A stretch of DNA of 64,000 bases from Shewanella algidipiscicola (GTDB taxonomy: Bacteria; Pseudomonadota; Gammaproteobacteria; Enterobacterales; Shewanellaceae): assembly GCF_003605125.1 (NCBI RefSeq), contig NZ_QPQT01000002.1, positions 248,001 through 312,000 of the forward strand, given 5' to 3'. This document shows positions 52,312-63,981 of the stretch, in pieces. Within the stretch, counting starts at the first letter, position 1. Every line of letters starts with the position of its first letter. Both the position numbers and the translations under genes were made by a program. Below the pieces are notes generated by a model. It did not search any database. It worked only from the letters and a program-made list of their open reading frames with translations, and was not told where the DNA came from.

Positions 52312-52800
52312 CTATGGATTGACCTTATGGCAGGTAACACATAACTGGCTATGTTGCTGACGGCTTAACGACAACATAGGGTCGGATTCTGGATGAAGTT
52401 GGTGGCATTGAGCGCAGCCGACGCGCACGGCATGGACGTTGTGAGTCCAGTCGGCGTCGGCCAAGGTTTCATTATCATGACAGGTAAGACACACGGCCGC
52501 TTGCTGCTGGACAGACAAAGGGCTGTCGATGCCAAACTGGTTGAGGGAAGCCCCTTTTTTGGGGTGGTTGCCCTTTTCGCCGTGGCAGTCTTGGCAGACG
52601 ATGGCTAAGCCTGGGTTGCCATGTAAGCCGAGCATCTGACCATTACGTTTGTGGCATTTAAGGCAGGTATCGCTGCTGGCGCTTGTATTGGTTATTGCCG
52701 TGACTTCGGCGGCAACACTAATGACAGGTTGGGTACAGTAAATTAATGCGGCGGCACTAAACGTGAGCAGTATTGAGATGTAACGGCTGATGTGGCACAT
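52312..52800 (-). CDS. nrfB: NrfB-type pentaheme cytochrome c
   Basis: The 162-aa exported protein has five CxxCH heme sites: CLKCH, CQDCH, CLTCH, CAQCH and CVTCH, as in NrfB (188 aa in E. coli), the donor to nitrite reductase NrfA. The signal peptide spans about residues 8-32. It heads the nrfBCD operon, with AAGGA upstream. Without nrfA beside it, the electron acceptor is inferred only. Confidence 0.85.
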   Translation of the reverse strand: MCHISRYISILLTFSAAALIYCTQPVISVAAEVTAITNTSASSDTCLKCHKRNGQMLGLHGNPGLAIVCQDCHGEKGNHPKKGASLNQFGIDSPLSVQQQAAVCLTCHDNETLADADWTHNVHAVRVGCAQCHQLHPESDPMLSLSRQQHSQLCVTCHKVNP

Positions 52801-52908
52801 ACCGTATCCTTACACCTTAGGGTGAGCATGACCTCGGGCGGAGGTGAGAGCGCCAAGGTATTGGGTTGACGCTCGGTTGGGCAATGACAGCGAGATTAAT
52901 GTTAATCA

Positions 52909-53418
52909 TTAGGCGGCGAGTGCATTGCGTAGCAGCATCTCATCACACTGCTTATGTTTATCTAACTTGATAAATTGCACCCCAATGTAATCTAAACATT
53001 TTTCGATAAACTTAACCTGCTCAGGTGAGCTGCGATCAGTGTCGCTCACCACCAGTTTAACTGCCGAAGACTCATTGTCGACGACCACATAATCTAGGTG
53101 GCAATGTTCCATGAAGTCTTGTACCTCTTCGTGGTTTTTAATCGAATCATCAATATCAACCACGTTAACCAGAGACGCCCCGTACAGCACATCGTAGCGA
53201 TTGCTCGCGATCGATTTTAAGCTTTTTAGAAACTGCATTGACTCTTGATCAAGCAGATGAGGCTTGATGCTTACGGCCGCATCAACCATCTGTACATCAG
53301 TTGATCTAAAGAACTTAATGCACGTCATTACGAAGGTCACGATAACGAGAGGCACAATAATAAATAAAACAAAGTACATAAAAGCATAACTTAAAATAAC
53401 GGTAGCGGTGGCGTTCAT
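52909..53418 (-). CDS. Membrane-anchored DUF2726-like protein
   Basis: The 169-aa protein has one N-terminal membrane span (about 10-35) and a soluble region with FLKSLKSIASNRYDVLYGASLVNVVDI and HLDYVVVDNESSAVKLVVSD, a pattern like DUF2726, a PD-(D/E)XK-related domain. The usual charged catalytic residues are not evident, so nuclease activity is doubtful. GGAGG precedes the ATG. It is close to nrfB but has its own upstream region. Confidence 0.55.
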   Translation of the reverse strand: MNATATVILSYAFMYFVLFIIVPLVIVTFVMTCIKFFRSTDVQMVDAAVSIKPHLLDQESMQFLKSLKSIASNRYDVLYGASLVNVVDIDDSIKNHEEVQDFMEHCHLDYVVVDNESSAVKLVVSDTDRSSPEQVKFIEKCLDYIGVQFIKLDKHKQCDEMLLRNALAA

Positions 53419-53797
53419 GATAAACCTCCAAGGGGACTTAGCTTTTTCTCTCTATTTTATTATTGCTTCATGTGTGATATTTACAATAATTATTGAAATC
53501 AAATTATTAAAAGTTAGCGCATGATCTGATAGTTAATTTCTATAATTTCAACTTGTAGATTATCGTGAGGTGGATATGCCAATCTCAATTAATAAATATC
53601 TAATTATTTGCGGCATATCTATTTTAGTTGTTTAAAGTTGGTGTTTTTGCTTTTCATATATAAATATATGAATTTTAAAGTTATTAGCTGCACATTATTT
53701 AATTTGTGCATGAGTTGTCAATAATGTTATTGTCGGATTTCGCTTATTAACTATACTTTAATCTGGTGTATTTTAAATCGGTAGAGGTATTTTTAAA
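53419..53797. other. AT-rich divergent control region
   Basis: No gene is seen. The region drives the DUF2726-like gene to the left and the LysR gene to the right. A half-good CRP-like site (TGTGA at 53473) and the LysR promoter at 53730 are the only elements assigned. Confidence 0.45.
53730..53757 (+). promoter_or_regulatory. Sigma-70 promoter of the LysR gene
   Basis: TTGTCG (53730-53735), a 16-base spacer and TATACT (53752-53757) put transcription about 34 bases before the ATG. Confidence 0.6.
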
Positions 53798-54775
53798 ATG
53801 AAAAATATAACTCTAGATAGTTTAGATATGCTCAGTGCTAATATACTGGTTAATTTGTATGAAAAGCATTCTGCCTCGTCAGTGGCCATCGATATGAATA
53901 TACCTGCCCCTAAGGTTAGCCGTTGTTTACAGCATGCGCGGATGATGTTTAATGATCCGCTGTTTATTAGAAAAAAACATGGTCTCGAACCCAACGAATT
54001 TACCCGCCAGTTATACCCAATTGTGAAGGAGTTGGTGCAGTGCTCAGAGCACCTTTATCAATTAAATCATATTAATGCTGCCGAATCACACGCGGCGATG
54101 GTGATCTATGTCAGCGATCTCTTGATCGCCCATTTTCCCCAGCAATTGAGCGCGGCCATAAACGAGGCGCACTTGCCGATAAGTTTTGAGCTGCGTAGCG
54201 GCTCACAAGCGGTATTAGATGACATCGCCAATGGCCTTATCGATATGGCGGTAGTGAGTGAGTCTAATCCGAGCGCGCTGCAACAAGATCAACGCCTTAG
54301 TGTTATGCCATTGAAAGCGTTATCACACCTCTATCTGTTGTGCGGCCTAGAACACCCAATATTGCAGCAGGAGATAAGCTTAGCCAATATGGCGAACTAT
54401 CCTTATTTAAGTGCATTTAATCAACTTGATAAGGCTGCACTGGATCCTTTTGAGGCCTATTGCCGCCAGCAAAAATGCGCTTGTCATCTTGCGCCACGCG
54501 ACAATATGCAAACCAGCCTTGGGTTTCATGATCTTTACCGCTATTTGGCCGACAATCACACTCTCAGCATAGTGCCTTACAGCAAGGTGTATGAACAAAG
54601 TTATCTACTACCCGGTTTGCATGTGTGCTGTTTATCGACCATAGACACTGCACTACTGTATGCGGATCACCCTCTGCCACGGCTCTATCTTGTCAGTGCC
54701 AAACGCCATCCTAGTGCGCATTTCGATTGGCTTAAGCAAACTGTGGTAGCCCTGATTAAGCAAGAGGTGCACTAA
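53798..54775 (+). CDS. Atypical LysR-family regulator (paralogue of the one at 48104)
   Basis: The 325-aa protein has a winged helix (SSVAIDMNIPAPKVSRCLQHARMMFNDPLFIRKKHGLEPN) and a PBP-like effector domain with CRQQKCACH. Its KVSR...PLFIR...G.EPN pattern is the same as in the regulator at 48104, marking both as one divergent LysR group. Position beside nrfBCD and the DUF2726 gene suggests a role in anaerobic electron transport, but no target site was identified. Confidence 0.75.
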   Translation: MKNITLDSLDMLSANILVNLYEKHSASSVAIDMNIPAPKVSRCLQHARMMFNDPLFIRKKHGLEPNEFTRQLYPIVKELVQCSEHLYQLNHINAAESHAAMVIYVSDLLIAHFPQQLSAAINEAHLPISFELRSGSQAVLDDIANGLIDMAVVSESNPSALQQDQRLSVMPLKALSHLYLLCGLEHPILQQEISLANMANYPYLSAFNQLDKAALDPFEAYCRQQKCACHLAPRDNMQTSLGFHDLYRYLADNHTLSIVPYSKVYEQSYLLPGLHVCCLSTIDTALLYADHPLPRLYLVSAKRHPSAHFDWLKQTVVALIKQEVH

Positions 54776-54785
54776 GTGAGCGGGA

Positions 54786-55820
54786 TCAATTGGTCAGTTG
54801 TTCGCTGGTGGCGGGGGCTGTAGGTTTACTGCGCCAAAAACGGTAGGCGTGCTTGCCCTGCTTTTTGACTTGGTACATGGCAGTATCAGCATACTCACAG
54901 CAGGTGATGAAGGTGTCAGTGTGATTAAAGCGGTAAATGCCGATACTTAACCCCAGAGAGACCAACTGCCCCTCGAGTTCTAGCGGTTGTCGGTAAACAT
55001 TGAGTATCGTCTGAGCGAACTGGTGTAATAACGCTTCATCTATGGCTGGGATCAGGACAACAAACTCATCGCCGCCAAGCCGAGCGCAATGCGCCGACTG
55101 ACCATTTAGGCCGCTATGACTTAGATTGGTTAAGGTATTTGCCACATGGATTAAAAGTAGATCGCCCAATTTATGGCCTAAGCCATCGTTGATCCCTTTA
55201 AAATCATCAAGATCGATAAAAAATAAGGCCCCGCCACTGCTGGTCTGTGCTTGATGTTCTTCGAAGGCTTGGGTAATGGCTTTGCGGTTACTGAGGTGGG
55301 TGAGCGGATCGCTTAAGGCCAGTTGGGCTAACTCAAGTTCGTAACGCTTTTCTTGAGTGATATCGATATGAGTCCCCATTATTCGCAGTGCTGTTCCATC
55401 AGGGCTGTATTCAATGACACGGCCGCGATCGGACACCCAAGAGACTGAGCCATCTTTGTGGATCATACGGTGCACCGCTTGATACTCATCGGTTAGGCCA
55501 TTGACGTGATCTTCAAATGCCTTAATCACCCACTCTTTATCATCTGGATGTAAGTTTTGTTTCCAGCTACTGATATGTGCTGCCAGCTCTTCGCGGCTAA
55601 AACCCAACAACTCGCCCCAAGGTCGATTGAAGATGGTTAAATTACCACTGGGAATATGCTGCTCCCAAAGGCATAAACCGGTGCCATCGAGGGCGGCACA
55701 CAATTTCTCTTCGGCGCGAGCATTAAGCAGGGTGAGCTTAGCATTTTCTCGCTCGAGCGCGGCGTTACGCTGTTTAAGCGCCGCGAGTTCGGCTTGCACC
55801 CGTTGTAGTTCAGCATCCAT
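54786..55820 (-). CDS. PAS-GGDEF diguanylate cyclase
   Basis: The 344-aa cytoplasmic protein starts with a coiled coil (MDAELQRVQAELAALKQRNAAL), then a PAS/PAC domain (about 45-165) and a GGDEF domain with RLGGDEFVVLIP. The active site is intact, and the RxxD inhibitory site five residues upstream is missing, so product inhibition is probably absent. It makes cyclic di-GMP, which could affect biofilm traits including the Fap-like amyloid, although no direct link is shown. The ATG at 55820 is favoured over an upstream TTG. Confidence 0.85.
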   Translation of the reverse strand: MDAELQRVQAELAALKQRNAALERENAKLTLLNARAEEKLCAALDGTGLCLWEQHIPSGNLTIFNRPWGELLGFSREELAAHISSWKQNLHPDDKEWVIKAFEDHVNGLTDEYQAVHRMIHKDGSVSWVSDRGRVIEYSPDGTALRIMGTHIDITQEKRYELELAQLALSDPLTHLSNRKAITQAFEEHQAQTSSGGALFFIDLDDFKGINDGLGHKLGDLLLIHVANTLTNLSHSGLNGQSAHCARLGGDEFVVLIPAIDEALLHQFAQTILNVYRQPLELEGQLVSLGLSIGIYRFNHTDTFITCCEYADTAMYQVKKQGKHAYRFWRSKPTAPATSEQLTN

Positions 55821-56153
55821 TGAGAATTGAGTTCCATGAGTCGGTAGCAAGAGGATTGGCAATAATATACTGCGAATTGTGCTTGAGATCAGTAACCCTG
55901 ATTGATAGTTGTGTATTTATGGCTTAAGAATGCACTTATTGTCGAGAGCAGGCTTTATATACTCAGACTTATGACTTAGTAGGCTATGATAGATGTCACG
56001 GCGCAAGGCTAGGGTAAGCGCAGCAATCACGAGGCTAGTGACAGGGAAAAGCAATGAATGATGCCTAGGCATCACTCATCACAAATTATGGCTCAGTTGA
56101 AATGAGTATTAGCACATAGTGAGAGTCGCTGATGTGCTAATACGGGTTTGCGG

Positions 56154-58313
<2,160 letters not shown>

Positions 58314-58567
58314 TCAATCTCCTATTCTCTTGTAAAAAGAAGTTGCTATCTAAACGCTATCAATAAGTACACTCCACACTATTGTTCATTTCAAACTAGA
58401 TGTAAAACCGGTTACGGCGATTGTGGTGATTGGTTTTCTTAAGTGCGGTTTACCTAGAAGATTGCAGTCTTTCGACTGAGTTTTTGGGCGGGATTTGTGC
58501 GGTGTTGCGGCTAAGAAAAGCTTTTCCAAACAGAGTTTGGGTTAATGTCGTGGCATTCCACACCAAG

Positions 58568-58603
58568 GCAAGAGGGGGGATCAACAGTAATCCCCCCTCT
58601 TGC
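58568..58603. repeat. 14-bp perfect-stem hairpin
   Basis: GCAAGAGGGGGGAT (58568-58581) and ATCCCCCCTCTTGC (58590-58603) enclose CAACAGTA. No T-run follows on either strand. It may be a REP-like element or a strong mRNA 3' structure. Confidence 0.65.
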
Positions 58604-58937
58604 ATTTCCCCATGCCGCCCCAGATGAAGTTGTACTTCCTCATGCTTATGGATAAATAGCTAACACTTCCGATGGTACATCCATTCTTTTTAAGGGAAAG
58701 CCGAAAGCTAGCCGGGTATCCAAGCCCAGACTTACGCCATTTATTCCAACGCCTTTTGGCAACTTCGATGGGGAATTTTGTAGCCACAACACGAGTTTGG
58801 TGATATCAAAATTTAATATGGATTTATTGTTGATGTGGTTATGCGGCCGTAAGGCCGCACTCTCGGCGCTAGCCATTCAAACGGAATTTGAAAAACATTC
58901 CTAGTGGCTCCAGCCACGACTCAAATAGTTATTTAAA

Positions 58938-58957
58938 CCATTGTTAACTGACAATGG
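58938..58957. promoter_or_regulatory. Dyad in the mpl promoter
   Basis: CCATTGT-taactg-ACAATGG is a perfect seven-base dyad overlapping the -35 of mpl. Confidence 0.4.
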
Positions 58958-58976
58958 TATCCCAAATCGTTAGAAT
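58948..58976 (+). promoter_or_regulatory. Sigma-70 promoter of mpl
   Basis: CTGACA (58948-58953), 17 bases, and TAGAAT (58971-58976) place the start near 58983, 27 bases before the ATG. Confidence 0.55.
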
Positions 58977-59009
58977 ACCAGCTGATTATTCCTCATCAGA
59001 GCCAACCCC

Positions 59010-60380
59010 ATGCATGTACACATCTTAGGCATTTGCGGCACCTTTATGGGTGGCCTCGCACTCCTTGCCAGAGCCAATGGCCACAAGGTTACCGGCAGCG
59101 ATGCCAACGTCTATCCGCCTATGAGCACTCAGCTCGAAGAGCAGGGCATTGAACTTATCCAAGGTTTTGATCCCAGTCAGCTTGGGCACAGTGAAGATGA
59201 TGCACCCGATATCGTGGTGATTGGCAATGCCATGAGCCGGGGCAATCCGTGTGTGGAGGCGGTGCTTAATCGTGGTTTGAAATACACCTCGGGGCCGCAG
59301 TTTTTAGCCGAACATATTTTGCCGGGGCGTTGGGTATTGGCGGTATCGGGCACCCATGGTAAAACCTCGACCGCTAGTATGCTGGCGTGGATCTTACAAG
59401 AGTGTGGCTACGAGCCGGGCTTCTTAATTGGCGGCGTGCCGCAAAACTTTGGGGTGTCGGCGCGCTTGGGTGGTTCGCCCTTTTTTGTGGTCGAAGCCGA
59501 TGAATATGACAGCGCCTTTTTCGATAAGCGCTCTAAGTTTGTCCATTACCAGCCGCGCACCTTAGTGATTAACAACCTTGAATTTGATCACGCCGATATT
59601 TTTGATGACTTACAAGCGATCCAGCGTCAGTTTAATCACGTAATACGTACCGTGCCGGGTCAAGGCAAAATCATTTGGCCAAGCGACAGCGCTGCGGTGC
59701 GCGAAGTTATCGCTATGGGCTGCTGGAGTGAGCAGGAAACCTATAGTGTTAATTCGGTCGATATGGGTTGGCATACCGAGCTGCAACGCGATGATGGTCA
59801 CCGATTCGAGCTGTTTTTCGAGGGAGAGTCGCAAGGCATCTTAGATTGGCAATTGATTGGGCAGCATAATGTTGAAAACGCCACCATGGCGATTGCGGCA
59901 GCGCGCCATGTAGGCGTAAAACCTCAAGCGGCTATCGAGGCGCTTGCGAAGTTTGCTCCGCCCAAGCGCCGCATGGAGCTGATAGGCACTGTTAATAACA
60001 TAGACATATTTGATGATTTTGCCCATCATCCAACAGCGATTGCCACCACCTTGCAAGGTTGCCGGGCGAAGGTGGGCGAGGGGCGTATCCTAGTGGTGTT
60101 AGAGCCGCGCTCGAACACCATGAAACGTGGCGTGCATAAAGATACATTAGCGGCGTCGATGACGCTGGCCGATGCGGCATTTTTGTATCAGGCTGATAAT
60201 ATCGATTGGGATGTGGAGGCGGCGATGGCTAAGGCGGCATTGCCTGTGGTGGTACTGTATCAAATAGAGGATGTGGTGGAGGCGGTGGCGAGTGAAGCCA
60301 AACCCGGTGACACCATTATTGTGATGAGCAACGGCGGCTTCGGCGGCCTACATGGCAAGTTGCTCGACAGATTAAGTTAA
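59010..60380 (+). CDS. mpl: Murein tripeptide ligase Mpl
   Basis: The 456-aa Mur ligase has HVHILGICGTFMGGLALLAR at its start, the P-loop GTHGKTSTASML, and the family blocks VVEADEYDSAFFDKRSKF and DDFAHHPTAI, distinguishing Mpl from MurC. It joins recycled L-Ala-gamma-D-Glu-meso-Dap to UDP-MurNAc in peptidoglycan recycling. Length matches E. coli (457 aa). Confidence 0.95.
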   Translation: MHVHILGICGTFMGGLALLARANGHKVTGSDANVYPPMSTQLEEQGIELIQGFDPSQLGHSEDDAPDIVVIGNAMSRGNPCVEAVLNRGLKYTSGPQFLAEHILPGRWVLAVSGTHGKTSTASMLAWILQECGYEPGFLIGGVPQNFGVSARLGGSPFFVVEADEYDSAFFDKRSKFVHYQPRTLVINNLEFDHADIFDDLQAIQRQFNHVIRTVPGQGKIIWPSDSAAVREVIAMGCWSEQETYSVNSVDMGWHTELQRDDGHRFELFFEGESQGILDWQLIGQHNVENATMAIAAARHVGVKPQAAIEALAKFAPPKRRMELIGTVNNIDIFDDFAHHPTAIATTLQGCRAKVGEGRILVVLEPRSNTMKRGVHKDTLAASMTLADAAFLYQADNIDWDVEAAMAKAALPVVVLYQIEDVVEAVASEAKPGDTIIVMSNGGFGGLHGKLLDRLS

Positions 60381-60506
60381 CTAAGGGCTGAGTGTTAAGC
60401 GGCAATTATTGAGTGGCGAGTTTTGAGTTCACTTATCTCTTATGGCTTATTGCTCAGGGCATTCCAACTTACCACTATTTCAGTTACAGCAGCTAAAGAG
60501 AGTGTG

Positions 60507-61166
60507 ATGAATTATCCAAGAAAGGCCAAGGCGATCAGTTTAGCGTGGACAGGCGCCTCGGGTGCGCCCTATGGGCTTAAGTTACTCGAATGTTTGCTGG
60601 TGGCCGACTACCAAGTGTTTTTGATGATCTCCAGCGCAGCGCGGGTCGTGCTGGCCACCGAACATGGCGTGCAGCTCAGTGCCAATGGCGATAAAGCCAA
60701 GGCGCAGTTGCTGGCGTTGTTTGCGGAAAATGGCGTTGATATTCATGGTGAACTGCATGTGCTGGGCAAAGAGGAGTGGTTTTCACCGCCGGCATCTGGC
60801 TCGGCTGCGCCTAAGCAGATGGTGATCTGCCCTTGCAGTACGGGCACTTTAGCGGCAGTGGCGACGGGGATGAGCAACAGTTTGCTCGAACGCGCCGCCG
60901 ATGTGGTGATAAAAGAGCGTGGCCAGTTGATCTTAGTGCCAAGGGAAACTCCTTTTAGCAGCATACACTTAGAGCATATGTTATCGCTGTCTAAGCTGGG
61001 GGCGACCATCATGCCAGCGGCGCCGGGCTTTTATCATGATCCCAAATCGGTACAAGATCTGGTAGACTTCATGGTCGCCCGGATCTTAGACCATCTGGGC
61101 GTAGACCACGCGTTAACTAAGCGTTGGGGCTATGATAAGCACAGTGCCAGCAATAGCGACAATTAA
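60507..61166 (+). CDS. ubiX: Flavin prenyltransferase UbiX
   Basis: The 219-aa protein has the UbiX blocks [48 protein letters not shown] and [19 protein letters not shown]. It makes prenyl-FMN, the cofactor of UbiD, needed in ubiquinone and menaquinone paths. The frame is open 28 codons upstream, but AAAGAGAG before the ATG at 60507 and the family start favour that codon. It lies between mpl and hpt. Confidence 0.92.
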   Translation: MNYPRKAKAISLAWTGASGAPYGLKLLECLLVADYQVFLMISSAARVVLATEHGVQLSANGDKAKAQLLALFAENGVDIHGELHVLGKEEWFSPPASGSAAPKQMVICPCSTGTLAAVATGMSNSLLERAADVVIKERGQLILVPRETPFSSIHLEHMLSLSKLGATIMPAAPGFYHDPKSVQDLVDFMVARILDHLGVDHALTKRWGYDKHSASNSDN

Positions 61167-61184
61167 GACAATTTTGAGAGTAGT

Positions 61185-61715
61185 ATGAAACACACCACCG
61201 AAGTGATGATCTCGGCTGATGAGATTGAGCAACAACTGGATATCCTTGCAGACCAAATTAATGCCCATTACGCCGACAGCGAGCGTCTATTAATGGTGGG
61301 TTTGCTAAAAGGGTCTGTGGTCTTTATGGCGGATCTGTGTCGCCGTATTAAGGGTCATGTGGAGATCGATTTTATGTCGGTATCTAGCTATGGTAATGCC
61401 ATGACCAGTTCACGGGATGTGAAGATCCTTAAAGATGTGCAGTCGGATATCGAAGGTCGCGATGTATTGATCGTCGAAGATCTTATCGACTCAGGTAATA
61501 CCTTAAATAAGGTACGCGAATTGTTACTGCTGCGCGCACCTAAGAGCCTAGCCCTCTGTACACTACTGGATAAGCCAGAGCGCCGCGAAGTGCAAGTGCC
61601 GGTCGACTTTATCGGCTTTACCATTCCTGATGAGTTTATTGTCGGTTACGGTATCGATTATGCTGAGCAATATCGTAACCTGCCTTATATCGCGAAAGTG
61701 GTTCCGCTCGATTAA
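61185..61715 (+). CDS. hpt: Hypoxanthine phosphoribosyltransferase
   Basis: The 176-aa enzyme has the PRPP motif [23 protein letters not shown] and the C-terminal [22 protein letters not shown], the HPRT signature. It salvages hypoxanthine and guanine to IMP and GMP. TTGAGAG precedes the ATG. A terminator follows at 61738. Confidence 0.95.
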   Translation: MKHTTEVMISADEIEQQLDILADQINAHYADSERLLMVGLLKGSVVFMADLCRRIKGHVEIDFMSVSSYGNAMTSSRDVKILKDVQSDIEGRDVLIVEDLIDSGNTLNKVRELLLLRAPKSLALCTLLDKPERREVQVPVDFIGFTIPDEFIVGYGIDYAEQYRNLPYIAKVVPLD

Positions 61716-61737
61716 TAGAGCGAACCGATACGATTGC

Positions 61738-61767
61738 AAACTCCTGCCCAGTGCGGGAGTTTTTGTT
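61738..61767 (+). terminator. Terminator of hpt
   Basis: ACTCC-tGC / GCg-GGAGT hairpin followed by TTTTTG, 22 bases after the hpt stop. Confidence 0.75.
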
Positions 61768-61799
61768 TGGTGTTTAATGCAACATTACGGAAATCATTC

Positions 61800-62738
61800 A
61801 TGACCGATGAGCCATATGCGTTAGTTATCGACTCGCTGAGAAAAACCTACAAGGGTGGCGTCGAAGCAGTAAAAGGGATAAGCCTGAAGGTGAAGGCGGG
61901 GGACTTTTTTGCGCTACTGGGCCCCAATGGGGCGGGTAAGTCGACCACCATAGGTATTATCTGTTCTTTAGTGCAAAAGAGCTCGGGTAAGGTAAAGGTG
62001 TTTGAGCACGATATCGATACACAGCTAGAATTAGCCAAGATGTCGATAGGCCTAGTGCCTCAGGAGTTTAACTTTAACCAGTTTGAAACCGTGCAGCAGA
62101 TTGTGATCAATCAGGCCGGTTATTTTGGCGTATCACGTGAAGTGGCGCTTGAGCGTGCCAAGAAGTACCTAGGTCAGTTGGATCTGTGGGAAAAGCGCAA
62201 CAGCCCAGCGCGCGCCTTGTCGGGTGGCATGAAGCGCCGCTTGATGATTGCTCGCGCCCTAATGCATGAGCCTAAATTGTTGATCCTCGATGAGCCGACC
62301 GCTGGGGTTGATATTGAGCTACGTCGCTCGATGTGGACTTTTTTGACTGAGCTTAATCAGCAAGGTGTGACCATTATTTTAACCACGCATTACCTTGAAG
62401 AGGCGGAAATGCTGTGCCGCAATATCGGCATTATCGACAAAGGGGTGTTGGTGGAGTGCACTAGCATGAAGTCCTTGCTGAGCCGCTTAAACAGGGAAAC
62501 CTTTGTGTTTGATCTGCGCGACAACCTCGACACCTTACCGCAGCTTGATGGCATCAATTGTCGCTTAGTCGACCCGCATACCCTAGAGGTGGACGTGGAG
62601 AAGGCGCACAGCATCAATAGCGTATTTGCACAATTGAGCGCCCAACAGATAGAAGTGTTGTCGATGCGTAATAAGGCTAATCGCTTAGAGGAGTTATTTG
62701 TGGAGTTGGTTGAACAAGGTAAAGGGGCGGCAAAATGA
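61800..62738 (+). CDS. yadG: YadG-like ABC transporter ATP-binding protein
   Basis: The 312-aa ATPase has Walker A GPNGAGKST, signature LSGGMKRRLMIARAL and Walker B LLILDEPTAGVDIELR, followed by a C-terminal domain. With the next gene it forms an ABC-2-type exporter pair like E. coli YadG/YadH, whose substrate is unknown. The ATG at 61800 fits a CGGAAA element; the open frame 22 codons upstream overlaps the hpt terminator. Confidence 0.85.
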   Translation: MTDEPYALVIDSLRKTYKGGVEAVKGISLKVKAGDFFALLGPNGAGKSTTIGIICSLVQKSSGKVKVFEHDIDTQLELAKMSIGLVPQEFNFNQFETVQQIVINQAGYFGVSREVALERAKKYLGQLDLWEKRNSPARALSGGMKRRLMIARALMHEPKLLILDEPTAGVDIELRRSMWTFLTELNQQGVTIILTTHYLEEAEMLCRNIGIIDKGVLVECTSMKSLLSRLNRETFVFDLRDNLDTLPQLDGINCRLVDPHTLEVDVEKAHSINSVFAQLSAQQIEVLSMRNKANRLEELFVELVEQGKGAAK

Positions 62739-63523
62739 GTGCAGGATTAAGCATGAAACAGGTCTACTTTACCGCCTTTAAGAGTATCTTGATTAAAGAG
62801 ATCACCCGGTTTACCCGCATCTGGGTACAAACCTTAGTGCCGCCAGCGATCTCTATGACTTTGTATTTCCTTATTTTTGGTAACTTAGTCGGCAAACGCA
62901 TCGGTGAGATGGGCGGTGTCTCTTATATGGAGTTTATCGCGCCAGGGCTGATCATGATGTCGGTTATCACCGCATCTTATTCTAATGTGGCCTCATCATT
63001 TTTTAGCGCTAAATTTCAGCGTAACCTCGAAGAGTTGATAGTGGCTCCCGTGCCCCATTATGTGATGATTGCCGGTTACGTTGGCGGCGGCGTGGCGCGC
63101 GGTTTATGCGTGGGCACGATTGTCACCTTAGTGGCGATGTTCTTTGTCGACATTAGCCTGCACCATGCTGGGCTGGTGGCGGTGACTGTGTTGCTAACGG
63201 CCATTTTGTTCTCTCTGGGTGGCCTGATAAATGCGGTCTTTGCTAAGACCTACGATGACATCAGCATAGTGCCAACGTTTGTGCTGACGCCGCTGACCTA
63301 TCTGGGCGGCGTGTTTTACTCTCTGACCTTGCTCCCTGACTTTTGGCAGGGGGTGTCGCAGCTCAACCCTGTGGTCTATATGATCAACGTCTTTCGCTAT
63401 GGTTTCTTGGGTTATGCCGATATTAGCATTGCGCTGTCATTTGCGATTATGGTGGGTTTTTGTAGCGCGCTATGGGCGGTTGCTTACTACCTGATCAGCC
63501 GCGGTATTGGCTTAAGAAGCTAA
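62735..63523 (+). CDS. yadH: YadH-like ABC-2 permease
   Basis: The 262-aa protein has six hydrophobic spans, the ABC-2 signature FIAPGLIMMSVITASYSN and LTYLGGVFYSLTLLP. Its ATG overlaps the yadG stop (ATGA), so the two are translated together. Confidence 0.88.
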   Translation: MSAGLSMKQVYFTAFKSILIKEITRFTRIWVQTLVPPAISMTLYFLIFGNLVGKRIGEMGGVSYMEFIAPGLIMMSVITASYSNVASSFFSAKFQRNLEELIVAPVPHYVMIAGYVGGGVARGLCVGTIVTLVAMFFVDISLHHAGLVAVTVLLTAILFSLGGLINAVFAKTYDDISIVPTFVLTPLTYLGGVFYSLTLLPDFWQGVSQLNPVVYMINVFRYGFLGYADISIALSFAIMVGFCSALWAVAYYLISRGIGLRS

Positions 63524-63536
63524 TGCATCAAATAGC

Positions 63537-63563
63537 AGTGCCTTGGTGAGTTGCCGAGGCACT
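63537..63563. terminator. Hairpin between convergent yadH and DUF4144 genes
   Basis: AGTGCCTTGG pairs with CCGAGGCACT with one mismatch around a seven-base loop. It overlaps the last codon of the minus-strand gene and could end both transcripts. Confidence 0.55.
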
Positions 63564-63888
63564 AGCGCTCTTCTAAATACTTCAGTATCTCAAACACACG
63601 GCTAATATTATTTGCCCCCAGCTTGGCGGTGCAGCAGTGACCATTTTGGCTGGCATGCAAGCGCACCCAGTCGATAATGCTGGCTAAGCTGTGGGGCGCA
63701 CTCAAATGAAATTCCCCCGCGGCCGTTAAGGGCTGTACTTGCCAGCGATAACTCTGGCTTTGACTGTCGATAATCACCACCGACCTTGTGTCGAGCAAGG
63801 GCAGCTCATCTTGCCATTGCTCTATATCTTCAATCAGTTGTAGTTGGTTATCGTCTGGGTGTTTAACCAGTATGGGCCAATGGAGCAT
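63562..63888 (-). CDS. DUF4144-like small protein
   Basis: The 108-aa soluble protein starts MLHWPILVKHPDDNQLQLIED and has LHASQNGHCCTAKLGANNISRVFEIL, matching the pattern of DUF4144, a small family in Shewanella and Vibrio. Function is unknown. It is the last minus-strand gene in the window. Confidence 0.65.
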   Translation of the reverse strand: MLHWPILVKHPDDNQLQLIEDIEQWQDELPLLDTRSVVIIDSQSQSYRWQVQPLTAAGEFHLSAPHSLASIIDWVRLHASQNGHCCTAKLGANNISRVFEILKYLEER

Positions 63889-63981
63889 GGTTTACCTTTT
63901 AATGCCGAGATGGTTGAGTGTCGCTTGCATGAATCTTGTTTCTGGCTAGATTATGCCATAGCCAGCAGGAGGAGCGCAGTA

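Noticed and set aside
58581-58876. Two overlapping minus-strand frames
   Set aside because: They use different frames over the same bases, include the strong hairpin, and neither has a ribosome site or recognised family.
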